NCBI GenBank assembly: GCA_965222835.1
Contig: CBDCUQ010000004.1
Span: forward strand, 992,001-1,056,000
Source of the DNA: CBDCUQ01 sp965222835
Lineage (GTDB): Bacteria; Pseudomonadota; Alphaproteobacteria; Rhizobiales; Hyphomicrobiaceae
Direction of reading: 5' to 3'
Length of the DNA stretch: 64,000 nucleotides
The notes under the pieces were generated by a model. The model searched no databases. It had not been told where the DNA came from and was given only the letters and a program-made list of their open reading frames with translations. Shown piece after piece: positions 16,864 to 26,588 of this stretch. The translations under genes and the position numbers were made by a program. Position 1 is the first letter of the stretch. Every line of letters starts with the position of its first letter.

Positions 16864-18021
16864 ATGCTGCTTTGGATCGGAATTGCGATTTTGGCGGCGG
16901 CCGTTGCCGGTGCGCTGGCCGCTCCGTTTCGCGCGGCCTCAGCCGCCCGGCTGACGGCGCGTGAGGCAGACAGTGCTGTCTACCGCGATCAGCTGGCCGA
17001 GATTGAAGCCGATCGCGAGCGGGGGCTATTAGGTGAACAGGATGCCGAGAGTGCGCGCGCCGAAGTGGCGCGCCGTCTCTTGCAATCGGCGGATCGGCAG
17101 GGTGCGGGTCTGCCGTCTTCTGAAACAACGTCAAGAGTGTCACAGGGCGTGCTCACCGGTGTTGTTGCAGTAGTGCCGGTGCTGAGTGCCGCACTCTATC
17201 TGGTATTCGGATCACCTTCGCTTCCCGGTCAACCGCAGGCCGCACGCGGGGCCGGATCGCTCAAGAGTGCACCGATCGGTGAGCTCATCACGAAGGTCGA
17301 GCAACAGCTGCGCCGGCGACCAGAAGACGGACGCGGCTGGGATGTGATTGCGCCCGTTTATCTGCGCATGGGGCGGAATGCAGACGCGGCACATGCCTAT
17401 CGGCAAGCGATCCGATTGCAGGGCGAGAGCGCTCACCGTCTTATGGGATTTGCCCAAGCCACGCTTGCGGCCGCGGATGGTATCGTTAGTGACGAGGTGG
17501 AGCGCGCCGCGAAACGCATTCTGGAACTTCAACCGGGGTTGGCTGAGCCGCGTGCCTGGCTTGCCCTTCGCAAGGAACAGGATGGGGATGTTCAAGGCGC
17601 GATCACCGGCTACACGGCATTGCTTGAAGATGCGACTCAAGACGCCCCGTGGCGCAAGGCTGTCGAAGAGCGGCTTGCACGTCTTGAAGGGCGGTCACCT
17701 TCGGCGAACTTGGGCAGCAAGTCAGGTGCGGCGCAACCTGAAGCGTCAGGCCCTACGCCGGAGGGCGCAGCGGCGGTCAAGGCCCTGCCGCCGGAACAAC
17801 AGGCCCAGTTTATCGAAGACATGGTGGGCCGGCTCGCGGCGCGCCTCAAGTCCAACGGCAAGGATTTGGAGGGCTGGCAGAAGCTCATTCGCGCGTATCA
17901 GGTGATGGGACGGACAGACGATGCGCGCGTGGCGCTCACCCAGGCGCGGTCTAATTTCAAGGACGACAATGACGCGCTCGAGGTGCTCGATAACCTGGCG
18001 AAAAGTCTGGGTCTCGGATGA
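16864..18021 (+). CDS. ccmI: Cytochrome c maturation protein CcmI (CycH)
   Basis: A 385-residue membrane protein of the haem ligation complex, which holds apocytochrome c for CcmF/CcmH. The first membrane helix (LLWIGIAILAAAVAGALAA) is followed by the family segment YRDQLAEIEADRERGLLGEQDAESAR and a second membrane helix near residues 98-117. The periplasmic part is built of TPR-like repeats (GWDVIAPVYLRMGRNADAAHAYRQA; GWQKLIRAYQVMGRTDDAR). It heads the ccmI-ccmE-ccmF-ccmH run. Confidence 0.93.
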   Translation: MLLWIGIAILAAAVAGALAAPFRAASAARLTAREADSAVYRDQLAEIEADRERGLLGEQDAESARAEVARRLLQSADRQGAGLPSSETTSRVSQGVLTGVVAVVPVLSAALYLVFGSPSLPGQPQAARGAGSLKSAPIGELITKVEQQLRRRPEDGRGWDVIAPVYLRMGRNADAAHAYRQAIRLQGESAHRLMGFAQATLAAADGIVSDEVERAAKRILELQPGLAEPRAWLALRKEQDGDVQGAITGYTALLEDATQDAPWRKAVEERLARLEGRSPSANLGSKSGAAQPEASGPTPEGAAAVKALPPEQQAQFIEDMVGRLAARLKSNGKDLEGWQKLIRAYQVMGRTDDARVALTQARSNFKDDNDALEVLDNLAKSLGLG

Positions 18022-18098
18022 TGCGAGATTTGGTTTGGAGGAGTCGTGGTGGCGCCGGCGATCGCAAGTGTCATGATTGGGTGGAGTAGACAAGACCG

Positions 18099-18566
18099 AT
18101 GACCCGAAAGCAAAGACGCGGTGTGCTTATTGGAACGGCTGTGACCATTCTCTCGGTGGCCGCAGTATTGGTGCTGTTTGCGTTTCAGGACTCGATCGTC
18201 TTCTTCCATACACCGAGCGATGTTGCGGAGGGAAAGATTGCCGATGGCCAGCGGTTCCGTCTGGGTGGGCTGGTGGCAGATGGCTCTGTGAAGCGTGGCG
18301 AGGGGACTCGGGTCGCGTTTGCTGTGACCGATACGTTGAAATCCGTCGATGTCGTTTATGATGGGATACTGCCAGATCTCTTTCGGGAAGGTCAGGGGGT
18401 CGTTACAGAAGGAAAGCTTGGGGCAAACGGCGTGTTCACGGCGGATACCGTTCTTGCCAAGCACGACGAGACTTATATGCCGCCCGAAGTGGCAAAGGCA
18501 CTCAAGGAAAAAGGCGTGAAGCTCGGAGCTGGCGCAGTGCATCCTGCGGATAGCGACCAGAAATAG
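18099..18566 (+). CDS. ccmE: Haem chaperone CcmE
   Basis: A 155-residue periplasmic haem chaperone anchored by one N-terminal helix (GTAVTILSVAAVLVLFAF). The OB-fold part contains FRLGGLVADGSVKRG, and the haem-binding motif is AKHDETYMPPEV with the His that carries haem covalently. CcmE receives haem from CcmC and passes it to CcmF. The ccmF gene follows after 15 bases. Confidence 0.95.
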   Translation: MTRKQRRGVLIGTAVTILSVAAVLVLFAFQDSIVFFHTPSDVAEGKIADGQRFRLGGLVADGSVKRGEGTRVAFAVTDTLKSVDVVYDGILPDLFREGQGVVTEGKLGANGVFTADTVLAKHDETYMPPEVAKALKEKGVKLGAGAVHPADSDQK

Positions 18567-18581
18567 CGGACAGGGCTCTGA

Positions 18582-20564
18582 ATGCTGGTTGAGTTGGGAC
18601 ATTTTGCGTCGATCCTAGCGCTGTGTGTTGCAGCGGTGCAGATGGTGGTCCCGGCCTGGGGCGCGCGGGTTGGTGACGCCCGCATGATGGATATGGCGGT
18701 TCCGGCAGCGGTCAGTCAGTTCCTCTTACTGTTGCTGGCTTTTCTCGCACTGATGCACGCCTATGTCGTGTCGGACTTCTCGGTGGCCAACGTTGCCATC
18801 AATTCGCATTCGACGAAGCCGATGCTCTACAAGATCTCCGGCGTGTGGGGGAACCACGAAGGGTCGATGGTGTTGTGGGTTTTGATCCTCGCCCTATTTG
18901 GTGCTTCGGTGGCGCTGTTTGGGCACAATCTCCCCGACACGTTGAAGGCCAATGTGCTCTCTGTTCAGGCATCGATTGCACTGGCGTTCTGTCTGTTTAT
19001 CGTCTTGACGTCCAATCCGTTTGAAAGATTTGATCCGGCGCCGCTGGACGGTAAGGGACTTAACCCCATCCTGCAGGATCCGGCGCTGTCGTTTCACCCA
19101 CCGTTTCTCTATGCGGGTTACGTGGGGTTTTCGATGGCATTCTCGTTTGCTGTTGCGGCTCTCATCGAAGGACGGACTGATGCAGCCTGGGCGCGCTGGG
19201 TGCGCCCTTGGACGCTGCTGGCCTGGATGTGTCTGACAATCGGCATCGCGATGGGGTCGTGGTGGGCGTACTATGAGCTCGGGTGGGGCGGTTGGTGGTT
19301 TTGGGATCCGGTTGAAAACGCGTCGTTCATGCCATGGCTTGCGGGGACTGCGCTGTTGCACTCCGCCTTGGTGATGGAGAAACGTGATGCGCTCAAAGTG
19401 TGGACCGTGCTTCTGGCGATCCTGACGTTCTCTTTGAGTTTGATGGGAACGTTCCTGGTGCGCTCAGGCGTGCTTACATCGGTACATGCGTTTGCGGTCG
19501 ATCCCGCGCGCGGCGTGTTTATCCTCGGAATTATGGTGTTGTTTACAGGTGGTGCGCTTGTGCTGTTTGCGGCGCGTGCGGGTGCTCTGAAGCAGGGCGG
19601 TTTATTTGCACCGATCTCACGTGAGGGAAGTCTCGTTCTCAATAATATTCTATTGACGGTTGCTTGCGCTACGGTGTTGGCCGGTACGCTTGCGCCGATT
19701 CTCACCACAGCGTTGACGGGTACGACAATCTCTGTTGGTGCGCCCTACTTCAATTTGACGTTCGGTCCATTAATGATACCGCTTCTTCTTGCATTGCCGT
19801 TTGGTCCTCTGCTGGCATGGAAGCGCGGCGACCTATACGGTGTGTGTCAGAGATTGTTTGCAGCCATGGCTGTCGCTTTGGTTGCGATCTTCATAGCCAG
19901 CGTTATTGCCTGGCCCGGACCCTGGATTGCGCCACTTGTGATTGGCATCGGCGTCTGGGTCATGGCGGGTGCTGTTCTCGATCCCTTAAATCGTGCCCGG
20001 ATGGGGGCTGTGCCGTTTCCGGAAGTCTTACGACGGCTCCGCAATCTACCGCGTTCCGCCATCGGTACGTCGTTGGCGCATTTTGGGGTGGGCCTGATGG
20101 TGATTGGAATTACGGCGACGAGCGCCTACCGGACCGAGAAGATCTTGCTCATGAACGCGGGCGATGAAGCGCCGATTGCTGGTTATGATGTGACCTTCGT
20201 TGGCGTTGTTCCGAGCAGCGGGCCGAATTACACGGAGCAGATCGGACAATTCAAGGTGATGCGGGATGGGGGCGAAGTTACCACGCTCATTCCATCGAAG
20301 CGTCTTTACGATGCCCCAGCGCAGCCGACGACCGAGGCCGGTATTCACGCGTCTTGGCGCGGGGATCTTTATGTTGTTCTCGGTGATCCCCGGCCCGATG
20401 GTGGAATGGCGGTGCGGCTCTATTTCAATCCCTTGGTGCGTTTCATTTGGATCGGGGCGCTCATAATGTTCATTGGTGGCGGCTTTTCACTGGCGGACCG
20501 GCGATTGCGGGTGGGGGCTCCGGTCTCGGCGCGTTCGCGTCATCGCCCCATGCCGGCGGAGTAG
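18582..20564 (+). CDS. ccmF: Cytochrome c haem lyase subunit CcmF
   Basis: A 660-residue polytopic protein that transfers haem from CcmE to apocytochrome c. It has the WWD motif WGGWWFWDPVENASFMPWL around residues 232-250, the SFHPPFLYAGYVG segment with a haem-axial His, and multiple membrane helices throughout. Length equals that of the family. It lies between ccmE and ccmH in one transcription unit with short gaps. Confidence 0.96.
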   Translation: MLVELGHFASILALCVAAVQMVVPAWGARVGDARMMDMAVPAAVSQFLLLLLAFLALMHAYVVSDFSVANVAINSHSTKPMLYKISGVWGNHEGSMVLWVLILALFGASVALFGHNLPDTLKANVLSVQASIALAFCLFIVLTSNPFERFDPAPLDGKGLNPILQDPALSFHPPFLYAGYVGFSMAFSFAVAALIEGRTDAAWARWVRPWTLLAWMCLTIGIAMGSWWAYYELGWGGWWFWDPVENASFMPWLAGTALLHSALVMEKRDALKVWTVLLAILTFSLSLMGTFLVRSGVLTSVHAFAVDPARGVFILGIMVLFTGGALVLFAARAGALKQGGLFAPISREGSLVLNNILLTVACATVLAGTLAPILTTALTGTTISVGAPYFNLTFGPLMIPLLLALPFGPLLAWKRGDLYGVCQRLFAAMAVALVAIFIASVIAWPGPWIAPLVIGIGVWVMAGAVLDPLNRARMGAVPFPEVLRRLRNLPRSAIGTSLAHFGVGLMVIGITATSAYRTEKILLMNAGDEAPIAGYDVTFVGVVPSSGPNYTEQIGQFKVMRDGGEVTTLIPSKRLYDAPAQPTTEAGIHASWRGDLYVVLGDPRPDGGMAVRLYFNPLVRFIWIGALIMFIGGGFSLADRRLRVGAPVSARSRHRPMPAE

Positions 20565-20571
20565 CATCATT

Positions 20572-21090
20572 ATGCAGCGGTTTGTGCGAGAACTTTGCTT
20601 TCGCGGCTTGGGACATGCCGTTGTCGTGATTTTCGTCTGCCTTGTTGCGGCGATGCCGGCCGGTGCAGTCCAGCCCGAGGAGATCTTGCAGGACCCGGCG
20701 CTGGAAGCGCGTGCGCGTGCCCTATCTGCAGGGCTGCGCTGTCTCGTCTGCCAGAACCAGTCGATTGACGACTCCGATGCACCGTTGGCGCGGGACTTGC
20801 GGCTTCTTGTGCGTGAAAGGCTGAAGGCTGGTGATAGCGATCAAGAGGTCGAGGATTTTCTGGTCGCCCGTTACGGCGAGTTCGTGCTTCTCAAGCCCAG
20901 GCTCAGTTTCAAGACGCTTTTGTTGTGGGCGACACCTTTGCTAGCGCTTCTGGGCGCGTTATGGGCTGCGCGCAGCGTCTTTGTGGGCCGTACCGGAGGG
21001 GCGGATTCGGGCCAATCTGGCGCCGTACTTTCCGCGGAGGAAGAGGCGCGGTTGGCTGATCTTCTCGGCGATGGTGGTGACGGCGACTAG
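20572..21090 (+). CDS. ccmH: Cytochrome c maturation protein CcmH (CycL)
   Basis: A 172-residue thioredoxin-like protein that keeps the apocytochrome CxxCH cysteines reduced. A signal peptide ends near MPAGAVQPEE. The redox motif is RCLVCQNQSI with family context DSDAPLARDLR, then a C-terminal membrane helix (TLLLWATPLLALLGALWAA). The ATG at 20572, just after the ccmF stop, is chosen; the longer frame runs into ccmF. A palindromic repeat lies 32 bases after the stop. Confidence 0.95.
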   Translation: MQRFVRELCFRGLGHAVVVIFVCLVAAMPAGAVQPEEILQDPALEARARALSAGLRCLVCQNQSIDDSDAPLARDLRLLVRERLKAGDSDQEVEDFLVARYGEFVLLKPRLSFKTLLLWATPLLALLGALWAARSVFVGRTGGADSGQSGAVLSAEEEARLADLLGDGGDGD

Positions 21091-21121
21091 AGTCTGTTCA
21101 GTCTAAGTCGAACCACCGGCC

Positions 21122-21171
21122 CCCCCGCCCGGCCACCCATGGCGATGATAGTTTGGGTGGCCGGGCGGGGG
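21122..21171. repeat. Long palindrome, copy 2 (18-bp stem, 14-base loop)
   Basis: A perfect 18-bp inverted repeat between the ends of the convergent ccmH and protease genes. It shares the inner stem CCGGCCACCCA and a 14-base loop containing GCGATGAT with the copy at 13417-13472; the outer stem differs. It may act as a two-way terminator, but the conserved loop suggests a repeat family. Confidence 0.75.
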
Positions 21172-21228
21172 AGCGGGCTGGCCAGGCGCGTCAACGTAAG
21201 TTGAACATGTCTGGGCGTCAGTCGGGCT

Positions 21229-22539
21229 TTAGCGTTTGGGTCGCGATTGGGTCGGCTTGTGGGCGCCAATGCTTCCCGTCTCGACCTTTGACGGCGGGGT
21301 CTTGGGCGCGCTGCCTTTGGCTTCCGCCGAAAGAACGATGAGCCGGCGCAGCGTGGCCTGTGTTGCAAGACCGGTGACAGGGCGTCCCTGCGCCCGCTCG
21401 AAGCCGGCGATGGCCGAGCGTGTTTTTGGGCCATAGGCGCCATCATGCTTGCCGCGGTAGTAGCCGCGCTCGGCTAGAAGCTCCTGTAACGATTTGACGT
21501 CCTTCTTGCTGGCGAGGATCTCGGCGCGTTGAAACTCCGCCAGTGTATCGAGAAAGGCCATGGTGCTTACACCAGTATTGGCAACATTCTTCGCGCGATA
21601 GCGGCGAATGACCCGGTCATTCTGCATCAAGACCTTCGACTGCACGTAGGTGCCAACGTTGATGCCGACGACTTCCGGTCCTGTGCGCCCATCGATGAGG
21701 AGCGGTGAACCTGATGAGGCACCACCTGTGTCGCAAGTGTGGAGGATGAGTTCCTTGGGGCGGGCGAAGTCACGCGTTATGGTTTTCCAATTGGACGGTG
21801 GGAAGCTGCGGCGGACTTCGCAGGCGCGGTCCTGCGCAAGCTTCCATCCTGGAAAATCACGATGGAAGGACACGTGGTAGATTTTATGCCGTGTGGATCG
21901 GCGGGCCAAGTCCTTTGGTGCGCGCCGGCTCAAACGTAATCCACCAGACTTGCAGACCGGTATGGACAGGCGGACGAGGGCCCAATCGCGGGTAGCATCG
22001 ATGGGTGGGCGCATGGAGAGTGTCATCGAGCCCGTGGCAATGTTCTGGGCCGCTGTTCCTGATCTTGCGCCTCTGATGCGAATGAACGTTCTTTTCGGCT
22101 GGCTTGAGAGCCTGAAGCCGAAGTCGGCGAGACGGGGGCGTCGACCGCCTTCAGTTCCGAACAGACAGTGTCCGGCCGTCGCAATAAGATCGCGGCCGAC
22201 GCAGAAGGCCGAGCACACCGACCGGGTTCGACGATTGACCAAGAGTCCAATCTTGCCTTTCAGGGCCTGGTCTCTGGCCTTCAGATTGTGGCGTCTGTCG
22301 TTGCCGAAGACGGCGACGCGGTGCAGGAGACCGGCGTGGGATGGTTGGGATAGACGTGTTGTGGCGGGGCCAGCAACGGAGGGGCTCGCGGTTGATACAA
22401 CTCCGGCACAAACAAGGGCAATGGCGAGCAGGACTGTGCTCCGGGAGGTGCCCAATTTGGCACATCCGCTACCTTCGTCCGATATCGTGCCAAACGCCCG
22501 GTTCATGCCGATTTTGCCTGGGTATCGGGGGCTAACCAT
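21229..22539 (-). CDS. Secreted trypsin-like serine protease with peptidoglycan-binding domain
   Basis: A 436-residue protein with an N-terminal membrane/signal segment (STVLLAIALVCAGVVSTASPSVA, about residues 34-56). The trypsin-type triad is visible: His124 (TAGHC), Asp185 (RDWALV) and the Ser of GGASSGSPL (about 276). The C-terminal part, about residues 350-410, is a PG-binding-1 domain (LQELLAERGYYRGKHDGAYGPKTRSAI). Disulfide-ready cysteine pairs are present. It probably acts in the periplasm or outside, held at the cell wall. The start is uncertain; a Met at residue 12 is an alternative. It is convergent with ccmH. Confidence 0.82.
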   Translation of the reverse strand: MVSPRYPGKIGMNRAFGTISDEGSGCAKLGTSRSTVLLAIALVCAGVVSTASPSVAGPATTRLSQPSHAGLLHRVAVFGNDRRHNLKARDQALKGKIGLLVNRRTRSVCSAFCVGRDLIATAGHCLFGTEGGRRPRLADFGFRLSSQPKRTFIRIRGARSGTAAQNIATGSMTLSMRPPIDATRDWALVRLSIPVCKSGGLRLSRRAPKDLARRSTRHKIYHVSFHRDFPGWKLAQDRACEVRRSFPPSNWKTITRDFARPKELILHTCDTGGASSGSPLLIDGRTGPEVVGINVGTYVQSKVLMQNDRVIRRYRAKNVANTGVSTMAFLDTLAEFQRAEILASKKDVKSLQELLAERGYYRGKHDGAYGPKTRSAIAGFERAQGRPVTGLATQATLRRLIVLSAEAKGSAPKTPPSKVETGSIGAHKPTQSRPKR

Positions 22540-22645
22540 CCGATCATTACCAACTCTTAAGGCGGCTGAAATACGGCCGTAATGGCTGCGGATCTACCAA
22601 AATAACCATCTTTAATCCTAGCTCTCCAAGAGGGAGGAATTCCGC

Positions 22646-24202
22646 ATGCAAAGTCCGCTCTATGGTTCCGGTTCAGCAAGACCCGGGCCAGTTGGTACAG
22701 CCCCGCGGATCGGTACGGGCGTCGCCCTTGCCGCCGTGTGCGTGATGGCAGCCGGCGCGCTTGCGGGGTTCGTGCCGGCACGTGCTGACGTGACGGCTTC
22801 GCAGGCGACCGTTCAGACACCCTTTGGCCGTGCGCCACTGACATTTGCGGACATCGTCGAGAAGGTGAAACCCGCCGTGGTTGCGATCGCGGTGGCGAGT
22901 GGTGGTGAAACGGTTTCGAATAGAGGCGGCCGCGGAGGACTGCCGGAGGGTTTTCCCAACATTCCGGAAAACTCGCCCTTCTATGATTTCTTCAAGAACC
23001 TGCCGAAGGAATTCCAAGGTCAGCCCCAGGGCAAGCGGCCGTTGCGCGGTCAGGGCTCCGGATTCGTCATTTCAGCGGACGGCTATGTGGTCACGAACAA
23101 TCACGTCATCGAAGGCGCGAGCCGCATTCAAGTTAGCTTCGAGGATCAGGAGAAGTTGGACGCGGAGTTGATCGGCGCTGATCCGCGCACAGACATTGCG
23201 CTCTTGAAGATCAAGTCGAGCCGGCCGCTCCCGTTCGTGAAGTTTTCCGATAAGTCGGTTCGCGTCGGTGACTGGGCGCTTGCCGTTGGCAACCCGTTCG
23301 GGCTTGGCGGTACGGTGACTGCGGGTATTGTGTCGGCGCTTGCTCGTGACATCAACAACGGTCCCTATGACTTCATTCAGATTGATGCGGCGGTCAACAA
23401 GGGCAACTCAGGTGGTCCGACGTTCAATCTCGATGGCGAGGTGATGGGTGTCAACACGGCCATCTTCAGCCCGTCTGGCGGCAACGTTGGCATCGCGTTC
23501 GCGGTTCCCGCCCGCACGGCACTCACCGTGATTGATGAGCTCAAGAAGCATGGTTCGGTGAGCCGCGGCTGGCTTGGTGTGAAGATCCAGAACGTCGACG
23601 AGGATACGGCGCTGGCTCTGGGTCTTTCGGAACCAAAGGGTGCGCTCGTGAGCGAGGTGACGTCGGGTGGCCCGGCGGCGGGTGCGGGTGTCAAAGTTCA
23701 GGACGCAATTATTGCCGTCAACGATGTCAAGATCGAAGACAGCAAGGACCTTGCGCGCAAGATCGCGGACTATTCCCCTAATACGACGGTGGACGTCAAA
23801 GTTTGGCGCGGATCGGGCGAGCAGTCGATCAAAGTTCAGCTTGGCAAGTTCCCTGGTACGAGCGAGGAGATCGCGCGGCTGGAACGTGGCGAGGCGCCGG
23901 TCAAGAAAGATGAGAAAGTCGACCTGGGCCAGCTGGGCCTGAAGCTCGCTCCAGGTGGACGACGTGGTCCTGACGAAGGTGTCGAGATTGCTGAGGTTGA
24001 TCCGCGCTCGGATGCCGCGGAGAAGGGACTCAAGCCGGGCGATGTAATCCTGGAGGTTGACCGCAGATCGGTCTCGGTGCCGGACGATGTCGTCAAGCGT
24101 CTCAAGAAGGTGCAGGATCGCGGCATGAAGGCGGTGATGCTGCACATCAAGTCAGCCAACCGGAAGGTGATTGTTTCGTTGAAGTTCAATAAGGACGGTT
24201 AA
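22646..24202 (+). CDS. degP: Do-family periplasmic serine protease (DegP/HtrA)
   Basis: A 518-residue protease/chaperone. A signal segment (residues 22-47) leads to the trypsin-like domain with His153 (NNHVIEGA), Asp183 (TDIALLKI) and Ser255 (GNSGGPTF). Two PDZ domains follow (about 290-385 and 410-515; SRGWLGVKIQ and KPGDVILEVDRRSV). It degrades or refolds damaged envelope proteins. A strong AGGGAGGAATT site precedes the ATG. The gene heads a run with a response regulator and kinase, which are likely stress-linked. Confidence 0.93.
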   Translation: MQSPLYGSGSARPGPVGTAPRIGTGVALAAVCVMAAGALAGFVPARADVTASQATVQTPFGRAPLTFADIVEKVKPAVVAIAVASGGETVSNRGGRGGLPEGFPNIPENSPFYDFFKNLPKEFQGQPQGKRPLRGQGSGFVISADGYVVTNNHVIEGASRIQVSFEDQEKLDAELIGADPRTDIALLKIKSSRPLPFVKFSDKSVRVGDWALAVGNPFGLGGTVTAGIVSALARDINNGPYDFIQIDAAVNKGNSGGPTFNLDGEVMGVNTAIFSPSGGNVGIAFAVPARTALTVIDELKKHGSVSRGWLGVKIQNVDEDTALALGLSEPKGALVSEVTSGGPAAGAGVKVQDAIIAVNDVKIEDSKDLARKIADYSPNTTVDVKVWRGSGEQSIKVQLGKFPGTSEEIARLERGEAPVKKDEKVDLGQLGLKLAPGGRRGPDEGVEIAEVDPRSDAAEKGLKPGDVILEVDRRSVSVPDDVVKRLKKVQDRGMKAVMLHIKSANRKVIVSLKFNKDG

Positions 24203-24332
24203 GGCCCCTCCTATCCAGAAGCATCGCGGAGGCGGTCCCGTGGACGACCACGGGCCGCCTCGACGTTTGACAGGGAAGTGTGCACAATAACCCCGTCATA
24301 GATTGAAAGAGGCTCGGAGTGATGGAAAGACC

Positions 24333-25013
24333 ATGCGCCTTCTTGTGATCGAGGATGACCGCGAGACGGCTCAATTCCTGCAAAAGGCTCTGAAGGAAAG
24401 CGGGCACACAGCCGACCTCGCCGCGGACGGGGAGACGGGTCTTTCCATGGCGCAGGGTGCCCAGTACGACGCCTTGATTGTTGATCGTATGCTTCCGAAG
24501 CTCGACGGCCTCTCAGTCGTGAAATCATTGCGCTCCGAGGCCAACAGGACGCCGGTGCTTATTCTTTCGGCGTTGGGTGATGTGGACGACCGCGTGAAGG
24601 GGTTGCGGGCCGGCGGGGACGACTACCTCACCAAACCTTATGCCTTTACCGAGCTGCTGGCGCGGATCGAGGCGCTGGCGCGCCGTGCCGTGCCCGAGGA
24701 GCAGGAGACGCGCTATGCGGTTGCGGATCTCGTGCTCGACCGGCTCTCTCACCGCGTGACGCGAGCCGGTGAAAATATTCTTCTACAGCCGCGGGAATAT
24801 CGCTTGCTCGAATATTTGATGAAGCATGCCGGACAGGTCGTCACCCGCACGATGCTTCTCGAGAACGTATGGGATTACCATTTCGACCCGCAGACCAATG
24901 TCATCGATGTGCACGTCTCTCGCCTGCGTTCCAAAATCGACAAGAGCTTTGAAAAGCCTTTGCTGCACACGGTGCGCGGGGCAGGATATATGATCAGTGA
25001 CCGCGCTCCCTGA
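24333..25013 (+). CDS. OmpR-family response regulator
   Basis: A 226-residue regulator: receiver with Asp51 (IVDRMLP) and Lys101 (LTKPY), then a winged helix with LQPREYRLLEYLM and NVIDVHVSRLRSKI and VRGAGYM. This is the CzcR/QseB-like branch. The ATG at 24333 is used because the family starts MRLLVIEDD; the longer frame adds ten residues without function. It overlaps the kinase gene by 17 bases and lies 130 bases after degP. Confidence 0.92.
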   Translation: MRLLVIEDDRETAQFLQKALKESGHTADLAADGETGLSMAQGAQYDALIVDRMLPKLDGLSVVKSLRSEANRTPVLILSALGDVDDRVKGLRAGGDDYLTKPYAFTELLARIEALARRAVPEEQETRYAVADLVLDRLSHRVTRAGENILLQPREYRLLEYLMKHAGQVVTRTMLLENVWDYHFDPQTNVIDVHVSRLRSKIDKSFEKPLLHTVRGAGYMISDRAP

Positions 25014-26400
25014 CTTTATCGCGCGCACGCTCGGCACGACCGCATTCCGCTTGGCCGCGACATCCATGGCCGCGTTTCTTTTGGGATCGGCGGTTGTTGC
25101 CGCCCTTCTCTTCTGGCAGACGAATGCTGTTCTGACCGAGCAGGCGTTGCAAACCATCGAGTCGGAAGCAGCGGCCCTGAAGCGTGTGGAGAAAAATCGC
25201 GGCCCGCAGGCGCTCATCGATGCCGTGCGTGTACGCAGCCTTCCGGAAGGACCTGGTCTCTACTTTCTGGCCGACTCCCAGGGTGTGAAGCTCGGCGGGA
25301 ATTTAAGCCGGGTTCCGCCGGAGATTGCGGGTAATCCGCAAGGCGGTGTGTTCTCATACGATGCGGGAAACAGTGAGCGGGCTTCGCGACGGCTCGGTGT
25401 TGCGGTTCCTGTGGTGCTGCGGTCCGGCGCCAGTTTGTTGATCGGCCGGGATATCGAGGAACAAAGGGCCTTTGCTTCGCGGCTGAAGCGGATTGTGTTG
25501 TGGAGTTTTATGGGGCTTGGGCTGGTGGGGCTGGCCGCGGGGCTTGCCGTGAGCCGCATGGCGCTCAAGCGCATCGAGACGATTACGTCGGCGTCTCGCG
25601 CGATCATGGCGGGTAATCTATCGGAACGCATTCCGCGTAACGGGTCTGGCGACGAGCTTGATGATCTGGCGCTGAACCTCAACGATATGCTCGAACGTAT
25701 CGAACAGTTGATGGGTGGATTGAAAGAGGTTTCGGACAACATTGCGCATGATTTGAAGACGCCTCTCAACCGCATGCGGAATCGGGCAGAGGCGGCTCTG
25801 CGCGATGCGCGCGGGGCAGACGCTTGCCGTGAGGGCCTTGAGCAGACCATCGAGGACGCGGACGAGCTAATCAAGACGTTTAACGCGCTGCTTCTTATCG
25901 CGCGCCTTGAGGCGGGCGCTGTGGAAGAGACGGCGCGCTCGTTCGACCTGGGTGTTTTGGTGCGCGATGTGGCCGAACTTTACGAGCCGGTGGCGGAGGA
26001 AGCTGGACTTGTGCTTACGATTGAGGCTGGTTCGGGTCCCACAATCAAGGCCAATTCGCAGCTCGTTGGCCAGGCGGTTGCCAATCTTGTCGACAATGCG
26101 ATCAAGTACGGGACGCAAAGTGGTGCGACCACAGATTCGGAACTCGCAAGCATCGCGGTGCGTGTCGTGCGTGGCCAGCAGGGCGCAGAGATTTCTGTTG
26201 CCGACCACGGACCGGGGATCGAGTCGGGTGACCGCGACCGCGTCCTGAAGCGCTTTGTGCGGCTCGAAAAGAGCCGGACGCGGCCGGGAACCGGTCTTGG
26301 TTTGTCGCTGGTGGCGGCGGTTGCGCGATTGCATGGCGGCCACGTGCGGCTTGAGGACAATGCGCCGGGTCTGCGTGTGGTTCTGGTTCTTCCTGGCTGA
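24997..26400 (+). CDS. Sensor histidine kinase with HAMP domain
   Basis: A 467-residue membrane kinase with a GTG start inside the regulator gene. Membrane helices lie at about 18-40 and 166-187 around a sensor domain of about 125 residues. HAMP is at about 187-240. The phosphoacceptor is His251 (DNIAHDLKTPLNRM). N, G1 and G2 boxes are seen (LVDNAIKYG, VADHGPGIE, GTGLGLSLV). Likely partner of the regulator just upstream, with envelope stress via degP as a possible output. Confidence 0.92.
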   Translation: MTALPDFIARTLGTTAFRLAATSMAAFLLGSAVVAALLFWQTNAVLTEQALQTIESEAAALKRVEKNRGPQALIDAVRVRSLPEGPGLYFLADSQGVKLGGNLSRVPPEIAGNPQGGVFSYDAGNSERASRRLGVAVPVVLRSGASLLIGRDIEEQRAFASRLKRIVLWSFMGLGLVGLAAGLAVSRMALKRIETITSASRAIMAGNLSERIPRNGSGDELDDLALNLNDMLERIEQLMGGLKEVSDNIAHDLKTPLNRMRNRAEAALRDARGADACREGLEQTIEDADELIKTFNALLLIARLEAGAVEETARSFDLGVLVRDVAELYEPVAEEAGLVLTIEAGSGPTIKANSQLVGQAVANLVDNAIKYGTQSGATTDSELASIAVRVVRGQQGAEISVADHGPGIESGDRDRVLKRFVRLEKSRTRPGTGLGLSLVAAVARLHGGHVRLEDNAPGLRVVLVLPG

Positions 26401-26588
26401 CGTGCGTCGTTTAGAGGGGAATTCGCTGGGCCTCTACGTGACTTTCCATGCGCCATGGCGGATATTGACCGCCATCAATGCTGGCGGGGGCGACCTGGCC
26501 CAGATGGGCGGGCACTTTGCACACCTAGGTTGGAAGCCGGGTTGACCGGGTCAGTGACACACCGATCTGCACGAGGATAAGACCACGA

